Origin: Dyella_B sp035277725 | GTDB lineage: Bacteria; Pseudomonadota; Gammaproteobacteria; Xanthomonadales; Rhodanobacteraceae | Assembly (NCBI RefSeq): GCF_035277725.1 | Contig: NZ_DATEJY010000153.1 | Coordinates: 1 to 64,000 of the forward strand | Length of the DNA stretch: 64,000 nt | Direction: 5' to 3' | Shown: positions 32,396-40,108 of the stretch, piece after piece | Numbering within the stretch: position 1 is the first letter of the stretch | How the letters are laid out: every line of letters begins with the position of its first letter | Notes under the pieces: generated by a model | Seen by the model: the letters and a program-made list of their open reading frames with translations, nothing else | Told to the model about the DNA's origin: nothing | The model's database searches: none | Made by a program: the position numbers and the translations under genes

Positions 32396-32460
32396 GTAGG
32401 CTGGGATGAAATCCCAGCACAGCCATACATGGACGAAGCCGGGCTTTCATCCCAGCCTAC
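32396..32460. repeat. GTAGGCTGGGAT-type palindromic repeat
   Basis: Both ends are intact: GTAGGCTGGGATGAAATCCC at the left and TTTCATCCCAGCCTAC at the right. It lies between the converging recQ and 134-residue-protein genes, 10 bases after the recQ stop. Confidence 0.88.
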
Positions 32461-32493
32461 GTTCCGGCCTGTTATGCAAAAGGCCGTGACCGA

Positions 32494-32898
32494 TCATCCA
32501 TGATCAGTCACGTCACGATTGGGCCGGTTCCACACGCGACGCGCACGACGCACGCGCGGCTGCGAAGGATCCATGCCACTGACCCGAATGCCATTGGTGG
32601 CGCGCGCCAGGCGCGCATGCGGTAGATAGGCGGCCTCGGCGACGTAGCGCCATTGACTCAGCGTTTGCGGCAGGCGTGCCTGGGGCCAGGCTTCGAGCAG
32701 CGCATCCAGCGCCGCCTCGGCGGAATCATGCCGGGCCACTTCCTTTGCCTCGACCAACGAACGCCAGCGGTGGCCATGCTTGACGATACGAAACAAGCCA
32801 CGGCTGGAAGGAAAAACATACTGCGAAACCATCCGGATATTCTCCCAATCCGATGGTGAAAGCATCGCGCACGCTGATGACGGAAGGATGATCCCCAT
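32494..32898 (-). CDS. Hypothetical protein
   Basis: No family is recognised in this frame of 134 codons. The likely core starts at an internal Met (about residue 24, VSQYVFPSSRGLFRIVKHGH) and includes a helix EAKEVARHDSAEAALDALLE. The C-terminus is Arg-rich (RVRRARRVWNRPNRD) and could contact nucleic acid. There is no signal peptide with that start. Confidence 0.5.
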   Translation of the reverse strand: MGIILPSSACAMLSPSDWENIRMVSQYVFPSSRGLFRIVKHGHRWRSLVEAKEVARHDSAEAALDALLEAWPQARLPQTLSQWRYVAEAAYLPHARLARATNGIRVSGMDPSQPRVRRARRVWNRPNRDVTDHG

Positions 32899-32967
32899 GC
32901 GTCACTACGATGGCGAGGTGTGATGCTTTTGTGAGTGGCGTGCGTCGTGCGTTAGGAACGTGTGAGA

Positions 32968-33297
32968 TCACTCTGCGTGGCAGGCGATGCCAGGCGCACT
33001 GGCAATGCTTTCGCCGAACGCCAGTGGCGCCAACATGCCGTCATGCATGCCCTTGGTCCACCATTGCCAGCCTTCGCCGATATAGCGGGCGCCGCTGCCG
33101 GAGAGGGCAACGTGCAACGTATGCGTTTCGCCCTTGAGCCTGATAATGGCGGTGTTGTCGTCCGGATAGCTGGCCTGTACGACCTGTCCATCACTGCATG
33201 TGTAGTTCACCCATGCATGGACGTGGCCGGAAGGTGTTGATGCGCAGCCAGAGAGTGCGAGCATCAGTGCGGCTGCGGCGCTGCCTTGTTTGATCAT
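32968..33297 (-). CDS. MliC-like lipoprotein (C-type lysozyme inhibitor family)
   Basis: The 109-residue lipoprotein (lipobox LSGCAS, Cys about residue 18) has the compact MliC pattern: VNYTCSDGQVVQASYPDDNT, IIRLKGETHTLHVALSGSGA, RYIGEGWQWWTKGM and a final Cys (GIACHAE) that can pair with the YTC cysteine. MliC proteins sit in the envelope and block host or rival lysozyme. Confidence 0.85.
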   Translation of the reverse strand: MIKQGSAAAALMLALSGCASTPSGHVHAWVNYTCSDGQVVQASYPDDNTAIIRLKGETHTLHVALSGSGARYIGEGWQWWTKGMHDGMLAPLAFGESIASAPGIACHAE

Positions 33298-33360
33298 GAT
33301 TGCCTCTTTGCACCATGTTCCGAACTCGGGAATTTGCAGTTGCCGTTGAGCTTCGACCCA

Positions 33361-33433
33361 TCATTCCAGCGAAGCTGGAATCCAGTGCTTTTCAGCCTCG
33401 AAGTTGCCGGATTCCAGCTTTTGCTGGAATGAC
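33361..33433. repeat. CGTCATTCC-type inverted repeat
   Basis: TCATTCCAGCGAAGCTGGAA and its counterpart TTCCAGCTTTTGCTGGAATG form the arms around TCCAGTGC...GGA. It lies in the 263-base gap between the MliC-like and thioredoxin-like genes (both minus strand), which otherwise looks non-coding. Confidence 0.8.
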
Positions 33434-33560
33434 GGGCGAGAGTTTGCAGCGATCGAAAACCTTGCGTTCGGGGCATGGCCCTTTGCCCATGTTCGGCAAA
33501 GCATAAGGCGATCGACCCGTGTGGGCCGATGGCTTGCTCAAAGGGCTTGCTTTATAGGTA

Positions 33561-33953
33561 TTAATGCAACGCTGATTGGGCGAGTTTCTTGATCTGGTCA
33601 GGATCAGTAATGCCCACCTGCCGATCCGTTTCCTTTTCACCTTTGAAGGCGATCAACGTGCTCTGCTGGACAATGCCCAACGCGCGCTTTTCCTCAGTCT
33701 GCTTGTCGTAATCCAGGCGCAGAATGACCAGCTTGTCAAAGGCAGGATCCTTGGCCAGCGCATCAATGGTAGGCGCCTGTTTGCGGCAGGTGGGACACCA
33801 GCTTGCATAGGCATCCACCAGCACAGGTTTGCCAGCGGCTTGCGCGGCCTTCAATGCGGCAGTGGTGAACGGCTGGATAGGCTGGGCCATCAATGGCGTG
33901 GCGGTGATCAGACCAAGCACCAGAGCGAGGGAAAGCTTGCGGAGAAAAGACAT
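33561..33953 (-). CDS. Exported thioredoxin-like protein
   Basis: The 130-residue protein has a signal peptide (about 1-23, ending LMA-QPI) and a thioredoxin fold with active site ASWCPTCRKQAP (Cys about 53 and 56), as in DsbD C-terminal domains. The cis-Pro loop appears changed (IVQQSTLIAF has no clear Pro). It is divergent from a CcdA-type membrane electron carrier 168 bases away, so the two may form a split DsbD-like system that carries reducing power across the membrane. Confidence 0.88.
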   Translation of the reverse strand: MSFLRKLSLALVLGLITATPLMAQPIQPFTTAALKAAQAAGKPVLVDAYASWCPTCRKQAPTIDALAKDPAFDKLVILRLDYDKQTEEKRALGIVQQSTLIAFKGEKETDRQVGITDPDQIKKLAQSALH

Positions 33954-34120
33954 CGACAGTTCCTTCTTGTTGTGGTGATACGGACGTATTCGCTGCAGAC
34001 ATCGCGTGGGTTACACGTAACCTCGTGAGCTTGCACAACGAAAAGTGGAGAGAGCTTTCACAAGGAGTTGAACATGTTGATCCATAAGCCCGGGTGTTTT
34101 GTCCGTGCAGGAGCACGCAC

Positions 34121-34846
34121 ATGAGCGGCGCTCTCAGTCCGGCTGTCGCGTATGCCGCTGGGGCATTGACGATCCTTTCACCGTGCGTGCTGCCATTGAT
34201 TCCCATCGTGCTCGGCAGTGCAGCGCAGCGCCATCGCTGGGGGCCGCTGGCGTTGGCATCAGGCTTGGTAGCGTCGTTCACGGTTACCGGTTTCATCATC
34301 GCTGCGTTTGGTGCATCAGCTGGGCTCAGTCCGGAAACGATTCGCCTGTGGAGTGCGGTTTTGCTGCTGCTGGTAGGTGTGGTGCTGGTCATTCCGCGCC
34401 TGCAATTATGGTTTGAACACGCGGCAGGCCCACTCGCCAATTGGGCGGGCGAACGCCAGGCGCGACTGGAACAGTTCGGCTTGTTAGGGCAGGCCGGTAT
34501 TGGCGTGTTGCTTGGTTTGGTGTGGAGCCCTTGTGTGGGACCAACCCTGGGCGCGGCGACATTGCTTGCGGCGCAAGGCAAAGATCTTGGACAGGTTGTC
34601 TTGGTGATGGCGGCGTTTGCACTCGGCATCGCGACGGTATTGCTGATTTTGGCGCTATTCGCGCAGAGCCTGATGGCGCGTTGGCGCGGCAGATTGATGG
34701 AGGCCGGTGCGCGCGGCAAGCGAGTGCTTGGCGTGCTTATCGTGCTGGTCGGCGTTTTTATTATCACGGGCACCGATCGTCATCTCGAAGCTGCCCTCAT
34801 CGGCGTATTGCCGGACTGGGTAACGAATCTCTCGACGTCTCTGTAA
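34121..34846 (+). CDS. CcdA/DsbD-type membrane thiol electron transporter
   Basis: The 241-residue protein starts at the ATG at 34121, with AGGAG 12 bases upstream. About six membrane segments are seen. The redox cysteines are in the pseudo-symmetrical motifs LSPCVLPLIPIVLG (near residue 20) and WSPCVGPTLGAATL (near residue 140), as in CcdA and the DsbD beta domain. It moves electrons from cytoplasmic thioredoxin to a periplasmic partner, probably the neighbouring thioredoxin-like protein. Confidence 0.9.
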   Translation: MSGALSPAVAYAAGALTILSPCVLPLIPIVLGSAAQRHRWGPLALASGLVASFTVTGFIIAAFGASAGLSPETIRLWSAVLLLLVGVVLVIPRLQLWFEHAAGPLANWAGERQARLEQFGLLGQAGIGVLLGLVWSPCVGPTLGAATLLAAQGKDLGQVVLVMAAFALGIATVLLILALFAQSLMARWRGRLMEAGARGKRVLGVLIVLVGVFIITGTDRHLEAALIGVLPDWVTNLSTSL

Positions 34847-34857
34847 GACCCATATGG

Positions 34858-34883
34858 CTGGCCGTGCATGTCTGCACGGCCAG
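34858..34883. terminator. Bidirectional terminator-like hairpin
   Basis: CTGGCCGTGCA and TGCACGGCCAG pair perfectly over 11 bases around a four-base loop. It is placed between the converging CcdA-like and PepSY genes. A T-run is missing on both sides. Confidence 0.6.
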
Positions 34884-34903
34884 CACATGACAGCTCACGT
34901 GTT

Positions 34904-35329
34904 TCAGTTGGTGCCGATGATGCGGCCCGATTGTGCATCGATTTGCAAGGTCACCTTTACGCCGGCATTGTTCTTCGCCTTGGCCGTCCAAATGCCATGG
35001 TCGAAATCGACGTCATGCACATGCGTATAGCCTTCCGAGGAAAGCATGGCGCGCACGTCTGTTTCGTTGAGGCTGGACACCTGCTTGTTCGGATAAGCCT
35101 TGCCGGTGAGCGGATCCACGCGCAGTTTCACGCGTGAGCCGTCACCACTGCGGGCGCGTGCCGTCCACACGCCGTTTTTGAAATCGACATCGTGAACGTC
35201 CGTGTAGCCTTGCTGTGTCAGCTGCGTAACGATCTCATGTTGAGTCAACGCAGCATGCTCATCTTGCGCCATGGCCATGCCGGCAGAGCCCAGCGCCAAT
35301 GCCATGGTCAATGAAGCGATCTTCTTCAC
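34904..35329 (-). CDS. Exported protein with two PepSY-like repeats
   Basis: The 141-residue protein starts at a GTG (35329) after AGGG, giving a signal peptide (VKKIASLTMALALGSAGMAM, then A-QDEH). The mature part is two copies of one unit: QGYTDVHDVDFKNGVWTARA (about 40-60) and EGYTHVHDVDFDHGIWTAKA (about 100-120), each followed by the PepSY strand VDPLTGKAYP or IDAQSGRIIG. PepSY domains are thought to inhibit peptidases or bind envelope partners. Confidence 0.85.
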   Translation of the reverse strand: MKKIASLTMALALGSAGMAMAQDEHAALTQHEIVTQLTQQGYTDVHDVDFKNGVWTARARSGDGSRVKLRVDPLTGKAYPNKQVSSLNETDVRAMLSSEGYTHVHDVDFDHGIWTAKAKNNAGVKVTLQIDAQSGRIIGTN

Positions 35330-35383
35330 GGACTTTACCCTCGCTGCCTGTGAGTGCCTGGAGTGTTGGTCGCAAGCAATCAA

Positions 35384-35630
35384 TCGGCAGTGAAGAAAAC
35401 ATTAGCCGGGTAGGGGAGTGTTCATGCTGTATTGCGGCTCACGTAGAGCCATCAACGTTTTCGACTATCGCGGTGTATCAATCAGCTGCTGCGCAACGAC
35501 CGTGCCTGCGCAAGCGCGGTCCCCTCCATTTATTCCACGGCCAGGGCTCCGCGATCGTTGTGGCCATTACGGCACTCAGCGGAGCAGATTCCACTCAACC
35601 CATAAGGAGGGTGTTGGCGGCAAATAAGGC
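35384..35630. other. Gap upstream of the ParE-like fragment, no gene seen
   Basis: No open frame here has a recognisable family. If the downstream gene is a ParE-type toxin, its antitoxin should lie in this stretch, but no ParD- or RelB-like sequence is visible. It also contains the promoter of the PepSY gene. Confidence 0.4.
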
Positions 35631-36044
35631 GTGAAAGTCATCTGGACGCAGGAAGCGGAGCTGGACCGCGAAGATGTGCTGGATCTCATTGCACTCGACA
35701 ATGCGGCGGCGGCAATACGGATGGACGAACTCTTTAGCAACGTCGTTGCGCGGGCTGACACCTGCCGCCTACGCAAAGCAGTTAAAGAAAAGCGATCGAT
35801 CCAACTTTGGACAAAGCGTACGGAACGTCGCGTAGTTGAACCGCATCGCGTTGAGGCTTTCAGTCTTCCGGGTGACGCGTTGTTTGAAGCAACTCGCAAG
35901 AAGAAAGTCTGGATCGTTGTTAAGACAGAAACTGCAGGAACGATTAAGCGACGCGGGCGAAAATTTTGGTCAATCGCTAGCGACTATGCTGCGTTGGTTG
36001 AAATTGCAACGCGAGGTGGCGAAGGGGGTGGTTTCCCCATGTAA
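35631..36044 (+). pseudogene. RelE/ParE-like toxin fragment with unrelated tail
   Basis: The frame starts at a GTG (35631). The first 45 residues (VIWTQEAELDREDVLDLIAL, AAAIRMDELFSNVV) resemble the two N-terminal helices of ParE-type toxins. After that the sequence is basic and does not continue the ParE fold; the expected toxin core is absent, so a frameshift or recombination has probably removed it. No antitoxin gene is seen. It ends 80 bases from tRNA-Phe, a common integration site, so it may be the relic of an acquired element. Confidence 0.5.
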
Positions 36045-36086
36045 ATTGGGTGGGTAGATGTGCGGGTATTTCGAACCACAGAAATG

Positions 36087-36120
36087 AAAAAAGCCAAGGT
36101 CGTCAAAACCTTGGCTTTTA
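36087..36120 (-). terminator. Rho-independent terminator of tRNA-Phe
   Basis: AAAAGCCAAGGT and ACCTTGGCTTTT pair perfectly; read on the minus strand the hairpin ends in a run of T (the AAAAAA at 36087-36092). It begins just after the tRNA 3' end. Confidence 0.85.
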
Positions 36121-36124
36121 AACA

Positions 36125-36200
36125 TGGTGGCCGGGGACGGAATCGAACCGCCGACACGGGGATTTTCAATCCCCTGCTCTACCAACTGAGCTACCCGGCC
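36125..36200 (-). tRNA. tRNA-Phe (GAA)
   Basis: The 76-base cloverleaf reads on the minus strand from GGCCGGGTAGCTCAGTTGG through the anticodon loop TTGAAAA to TTCGATTCCGTCCCCGGCC and an encoded ACCA end. Acceptor stem GGCCGGG pairs with CCCGGCC. The anticodon GAA reads Phe codons. A terminator follows. It is a single-gene transcript as far as can be seen. Confidence 0.97.
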
Positions 36201-36255
36201 AGATCCCCATGCGTTGCATGGGAGCCGCTCATTAAATCGGATGTGGCGGACGGCG

Positions 36256-36534
36256 TCAAGACTCGTCCTCGGGTGGTTTGTAGCCTTCGGGTTTCTTTAC
36301 CTCGCCGCCGAACAGGAATTTTTCCATTTCACCGCCCAGGAATTGGCGTGACTTGGGATCGAGCGGATTGATGCGGTATTCGTTGATCAGCATGGTCTGG
36401 TGGGCCAGCCACTGCTGCCAGGCGGGTTTGGAGATCTCGGCAAAAATGCGCTGGCCCAGCGGGCCGGGCCAAGGGGCGAAATCCAGGCCTTCGGCATCGA
36501 TGCCGAGTTTGGCGCAATGAACAGTACGGCTCAT
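36256..36534 (-). CDS. Probable Fe(2+)-trafficking protein (YggX family)
   Basis: The 92-residue protein starts MSRTVHCAKLGIDAEGLDFA and contains the conserved Cys7 and PGPLGQRIFAEISKPAWQQW, LINEYRINPLDPKSRQFL. YggX protects iron-sulfur enzymes from oxidation. It lies 21 bases after mutY, which is an iron-sulfur enzyme; the pairing of mutY with yggX is widespread in gammaproteobacteria. Confidence 0.95.
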   Translation of the reverse strand: MSRTVHCAKLGIDAEGLDFAPWPGPLGQRIFAEISKPAWQQWLAHQTMLINEYRINPLDPKSRQFLGGEMEKFLFGGEVKKPEGYKPPEDES

Positions 36535-36555
36535 CGGAGTTATCTCTGATTGGTG

Positions 36556-37605
36556 TTACGACGCAGTGGGTTCGGGCAGCGCCATCAGCAGCGAACGCAC
36601 TGGCGCGGGCAGCCCGAGTGCAGATAGCTCGCTGATGGTGCACCAGCGCAAATCGGCATTATCGGCGATGGCGTGCGCGGCTGTCGCGCCGTCGAACAGC
36701 AGCGGCTGGATCTGCAGGCGATAGTGGCTGAAGACGTGCACGAAGGGCGTGAGTGGTTGTGCGTCGTCGATGCGCGCATGACGTTGCGCCTCGCGCCAGG
36801 CATCGTCGGTGCCGTCGGCTTCCGGCAGGCTCCACAAGCCGGACCACACGCCTTGCGCACCGCGCCGCTGCAACAGCACGCAGCCATCGGCATTGCGCAG
36901 GATCAACATGGTGGTGCTGCGGGTTGGGATCGTCTTGCCCGGTTTGGGTGTAGGGAGCTGCGCGGTGAGATTGTCGCGATGGGCAATGCAGTCGCTTCGC
37001 ATGGGGCACATCGCGCACAACGGACGCGTGCGCACGCAGACGGTTGCACCCAGGTCCATGATCGCCTGCGTGTAGTCGGCGGTGCGCTCGCCTGGCGTAT
37101 GTGCATCCGCGTGCTGCCAGAGTTGCTTCTCGACCTCGCGCTCACCCGGATGCCCCACGATGCCGTGATAGCGCGTAAGCACGCGTTTCACGTTGCCATC
37201 GAGGATCGGGAAACGCAGCCCATAAGCTTGCGCCAGGATGGCGCCTGCGGTGGAGCGGCCGATGCCGGGCAGCGCTGCCAGCGCGTCGAAATCGCGCGGC
37301 AGTTCGCCGCCGTGCTGTTCCACGCACGCTTGCGCGGCGCGGTGCAGAAAGCGTGCGCGACGGTAGTAGCCAAGGCCAGACCACAGCGCGAGCACGGTGT
37401 CTTCATCCGCTGCGGCGAGATCGCGCAGGGTGGGCAGTTGCGTGACGAAGCGTTGAAAGTAGGGAATGACCGTGACCACCTGCGTTTGCTGCAGCATGAT
37501 TTCCGACAGCCATACGCGATAGGCATCGCGCGGATGTTGCCAGGGCAGATCGTGGCGGCCGTGGCGATCAAACCAGGCGAGCAGGGCAGATGCGAAGGGA
37601 GTCAC
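36556..37605 (-). CDS. mutY: A/G-specific adenine DNA glycosylase MutY
   Basis: The 349-residue protein removes A paired with 8-oxoguanine. The best start is a GTG at 37605 (read MTPFASALLAWFDRHGRHDL); the frame continues upstream inside the AsmA gene without similarity. The HhH-GPD region with catalytic Glu (SEIMLQQTQ) and Asp (MDLGATVC), the iron-sulfur loop (C-x6-C-x2-C-x5-C in CVRTRPLCAMCPMRSDC) and the C-terminal Nudix-like recognition domain are complete. It overlaps the AsmA-like gene by four bases. Confidence 0.95.
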   Translation of the reverse strand: MTPFASALLAWFDRHGRHDLPWQHPRDAYRVWLSEIMLQQTQVVTVIPYFQRFVTQLPTLRDLAAADEDTVLALWSGLGYYRRARFLHRAAQACVEQHGGELPRDFDALAALPGIGRSTAGAILAQAYGLRFPILDGNVKRVLTRYHGIVGHPGEREVEKQLWQHADAHTPGERTADYTQAIMDLGATVCVRTRPLCAMCPMRSDCIAHRDNLTAQLPTPKPGKTIPTRSTTMLILRNADGCVLLQRRGAQGVWSGLWSLPEADGTDDAWREAQRHARIDDAQPLTPFVHVFSHYRLQIQPLLFDGATAAHAIADNADLRWCTISELSALGLPAPVRSLLMALPEPTAS

Positions 37606-38687
37606 TGCGGTCGTGGCGCTACGGGAATGGTGGAGGCGGGAGGGGCCGTGCTTTCTGCGGCAGCGGGGACAGCATCGCCGGTCTGCACGCTCAGCCCTTC
37701 GATGTGGATGTTGCCGACATCGAGTGTGGCCATGTCGACCTGGCCGTTGCCGGGCGGCGTGGACAATTTGGGTTCCTGCGAACTGGCCAGCTGGTTCCAC
37801 CACTGCGCCAGCGCGAGCGGCGGCAGTTCGAGATCGATGTGGTTGCCGGTGCCGAGCAGCGCCAGATGCAGCAGCAAGGGCTTGCCGTGCGTAGGCGGTG
37901 CAAGCATCACGGCGGCGTCGTAGTCGCCTTGTTCGGCAAGATGGAATTTGCCTTGCAGCTGCATGGATGCATTCGCCGAACCTGCCCAGTAGGCGTGGCC
38001 GGTCAGGTGAAGAGTGGTGGCGCTGTTATCGGCCACCTGGATGTTGATGGCGTCGAGTTTCAGCGCGCCGTTGGCAATGTTCGGCACGCTGGAGAGCTGC
38101 CAGCGCAGCGGCGTGCCGTCGGTTTCCTTGGCGGACAGGTTTACCCAGAAAGCCTGTCCGGGTGCGAGGCGTCCGGTGTCGAGCGATACATCGCTCAACC
38201 ATTCGCTGTTGTTCTGCACCACGCTGCCGTTGCGAATGCGTACACCGGTGGCGATGCGCGGGATTTCTTCCGGCACCGTCGCCGATTGCGGCGGCAGGTT
38301 CATCAGCCAGGCTTGCAGCGCATCGAGATCCACGCGTGGTGAATTGATCTGCATGCGCGAGATCACCACTTCGCGACCGAACACGGTGCGCCATGGCAGC
38401 ACCAATCGCCCATTGGCGGCGAGCAGGATCGGCATCGCATTGGGGCCGGCGCCGCTCGCCGTAAGCGTGATGCCTTCCAATTGCAGGGCAGGGCGCGGAA
38501 ATAGCGTGGGGCTGGCCGGGCTGGACAGCGTGAGCTGCAGGCCGACCTCATGCGCTTGCTGTTGCAGCATCGCTGTGAAGCGATCGGGCTGCAGCAGCAG
38601 GTACAACGCCACCAGCACCACCAGCATGATGCCGCCGGCGATGCTGGCGAGGGTAATCAGCAGCCATCGCAGTGGGCGCGGGAGCAT
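37602..38687 (-). CDS. AsmA family envelope protein
   Basis: The 361-residue protein starts at the ATG at 38687 with one N-terminal membrane helix (WLLITLASIAGGIMLVVLVA). The AsmA N-terminal pattern follows (PTLFPRPALQLEGITLTAS, VVISRMQINSPRVDLDALQA). The C-terminal 40 residues are Pro/Ala-rich. AsmA-like proteins span the periplasm and are linked to phospholipid transport to the outer membrane. It overlaps mutY and lies 1 base from the ftsY stop. Confidence 0.88.
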   Translation of the reverse strand: MLPRPLRWLLITLASIAGGIMLVVLVALYLLLQPDRFTAMLQQQAHEVGLQLTLSSPASPTLFPRPALQLEGITLTASGAGPNAMPILLAANGRLVLPWRTVFGREVVISRMQINSPRVDLDALQAWLMNLPPQSATVPEEIPRIATGVRIRNGSVVQNNSEWLSDVSLDTGRLAPGQAFWVNLSAKETDGTPLRWQLSSVPNIANGALKLDAINIQVADNSATTLHLTGHAYWAGSANASMQLQGKFHLAEQGDYDAAVMLAPPTHGKPLLLHLALLGTGNHIDLELPPLALAQWWNQLASSQEPKLSTPPGNGQVDMATLDVGNIHIEGLSVQTGDAVPAAAESTAPPASTIPVAPRPQ

Positions 38688-38688
38688 C

Positions 38689-39765
38689 CTAGGCTCGCGC
38701 GAATTCGGCGGGCAGCAAGCCGTCGACGTAGGCATCCGCATCGAACACGCGCAGGTCCGTAGCGGTTTCGCCCAAGCCGACAAAGCGGATCGGCAAGCCG
38801 AATTCACGCGCCAGCGCGAACACCACGCCGCCCTTGGCGGTGCCGTCGAGCTTGGTCACCACCAGGCCCGTCACGCCCACGATCTGGCGGAACTGGCGCA
38901 CCTGGTTCACGGCGTTCTGGCCGGTGGTGCCGTCGATCACCATCAGTACTTCGTGTGGCGCGTCGGTATCGAGCTTCTTGAGCACCCGGGCGATCTTGCC
39001 CAGTTCGTCCATCAAGCCGCCTTGCGTGTGCAGGCGACCGGCGGTGTCGGCGATCAGCACATCGGCATTGCGCGAACGTGCCGCTTGCAAGGCATCAAAG
39101 ATGACGCTGGCGGCGTCGGCGTCCTGGCCCTGCGAAATCACCGGCACCTGGTTGCGTTCGCCCCAGGTCTTGAGTTGCTCCACCGCGGCGGCGCGGAAGG
39201 TGTCGCCGGCGGCCAGCAACACTTGGCGTTTCTCATCGCGCCAGCGGCGCGCCAGTTTGCCGATGGTGGTGGTCTTGCCCGCGCCGTTGATGCCGACAAT
39301 CAGCACCACGAACGGTTTGCGGCCGCTGACGTCCAGCGGCTTCTGCACCGGCTTGAGCAGCGCGACCAGTTCCTGGCGCAGTGCCTGCAGCAGGGCGTTG
39401 GCGTCGGCGAACTCGCGCTTGTGCATGCGCTTGCGCAGGTTTTCCACCAGCGAGGTGCTGGCTTCGATACCAACGTCGGCGGTGATCAGGGTGGTTTCCA
39501 GTTCGTCCAGCAGGACGTCGTCCAGCTTGGGATTGCGGGAGAACAGCGAGGAGAGTCCGCGCGCAAAGGTGCTGCCTGACAGGCGCTCGCGCCAGCTGCG
39601 CTTGACCGGCGTCGCCTCGGCCACCGGCTCGAGGGGGATGGCGATTTCCGCCACGGGCGTTACCGGCTCGGACGCCTGCACTTCTTCGGCGGGCGCCTGC
39701 GGGACGACTTCCTCGTTTTCCGCGGCCCCCTGGTCGGCGGGCTTCTTTTTCCAGAACTTGAGCAT
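38689..39765 (-). CDS. ftsY: Signal recognition particle receptor FtsY
   Basis: The 358-residue SRP GTPase has an acidic N-terminal A region (about 1-50), the NG domain with G1 GINGAGKTTTIGKLA, DTFRAAAVEQL, the DTAGRLHTQ G3 box and TKLDGTAKGG G4 box. It docks ribosome-SRP complexes to the membrane. Its start faces rsmD across a 343-base divergent gap filled mostly by composite element 3. Confidence 0.97.
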   Translation of the reverse strand: MLKFWKKKPADQGAAENEEVVPQAPAEEVQASEPVTPVAEIAIPLEPVAEATPVKRSWRERLSGSTFARGLSSLFSRNPKLDDVLLDELETTLITADVGIEASTSLVENLRKRMHKREFADANALLQALRQELVALLKPVQKPLDVSGRKPFVVLIVGINGAGKTTTIGKLARRWRDEKRQVLLAAGDTFRAAAVEQLKTWGERNQVPVISQGQDADAASVIFDALQAARSRNADVLIADTAGRLHTQGGLMDELGKIARVLKKLDTDAPHEVLMVIDGTTGQNAVNQVRQFRQIVGVTGLVVTKLDGTAKGGVVFALAREFGLPIRFVGLGETATDLRVFDADAYVDGLLPAEFARA

Positions 39766-39793
39766 GAGGGACGTGCTTCAAAGACAATGCGGT

Positions 39794-40063
39794 GGGATGC
39801 TCTAACCGATTTTGCGTGGGTGGCATGATGCCCAGAAGGCCCGCAGGTTGTGCTGCGCAGCGCAGGGAAGGCTGGTTGCCTTGCCAAGCCGCACGGCGCA
39901 GCATGCGGGCCTTCTGGGCATCACCCTTCGGGCCGGCCCTGTCTGTTCGCATCTCTGCGGCCCATCGTCTCGACAGACGGCCAGTCTGCCTTCGCCGATG
40001 GCCCCCGTGATCTGCGAACAGACAGGGCCGGTAACACCCACGCAAAATCGGTTAGAGCATCCC
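39794..40063. repeat. Composite stem-loop element 3 (nested inverted repeats)
   Basis: Perfect 29-base outer arms begin GGGATGCTCTAACCGATTTT and end AGAGCATCCC. Inside are two hairpins. The first (39827-39922) has stem GATGCCCAGAAGGCCCGCA, almost the same as in element 1; its loop, read on the minus strand, contains GCTGCGCCGTGCGGCTTG. The second (39933-40031) has stem CCGGCCCTGTCTGTTCGCA, not found elsewhere, and a loop with GACGGCCAGTCTGCC. The architecture (outer stem plus two hairpins) is the same as in element 1. It lies between the divergent ftsY and rsmD genes. Confidence 0.88.
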
Positions 40064-40108
40064 CATGCTAACACCCCCACCCGTACTGTCCGCTGAGGGC
40101 GCAGTCGC

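Noticed and set aside
38014..39579. Plus-strand open frame of 521 codons opposite the AsmA-like gene and ftsY
   Set aside because: Antisense shadow of high-GC coding sequence; ftsY motifs on the minus strand are decisive.
24642..40063. Composite elements as retron, CRISPR or insertion-sequence remnants
   Set aside because: No reverse transcriptase, spacer periodicity, transposase or target-site duplication was seen near any of the three.
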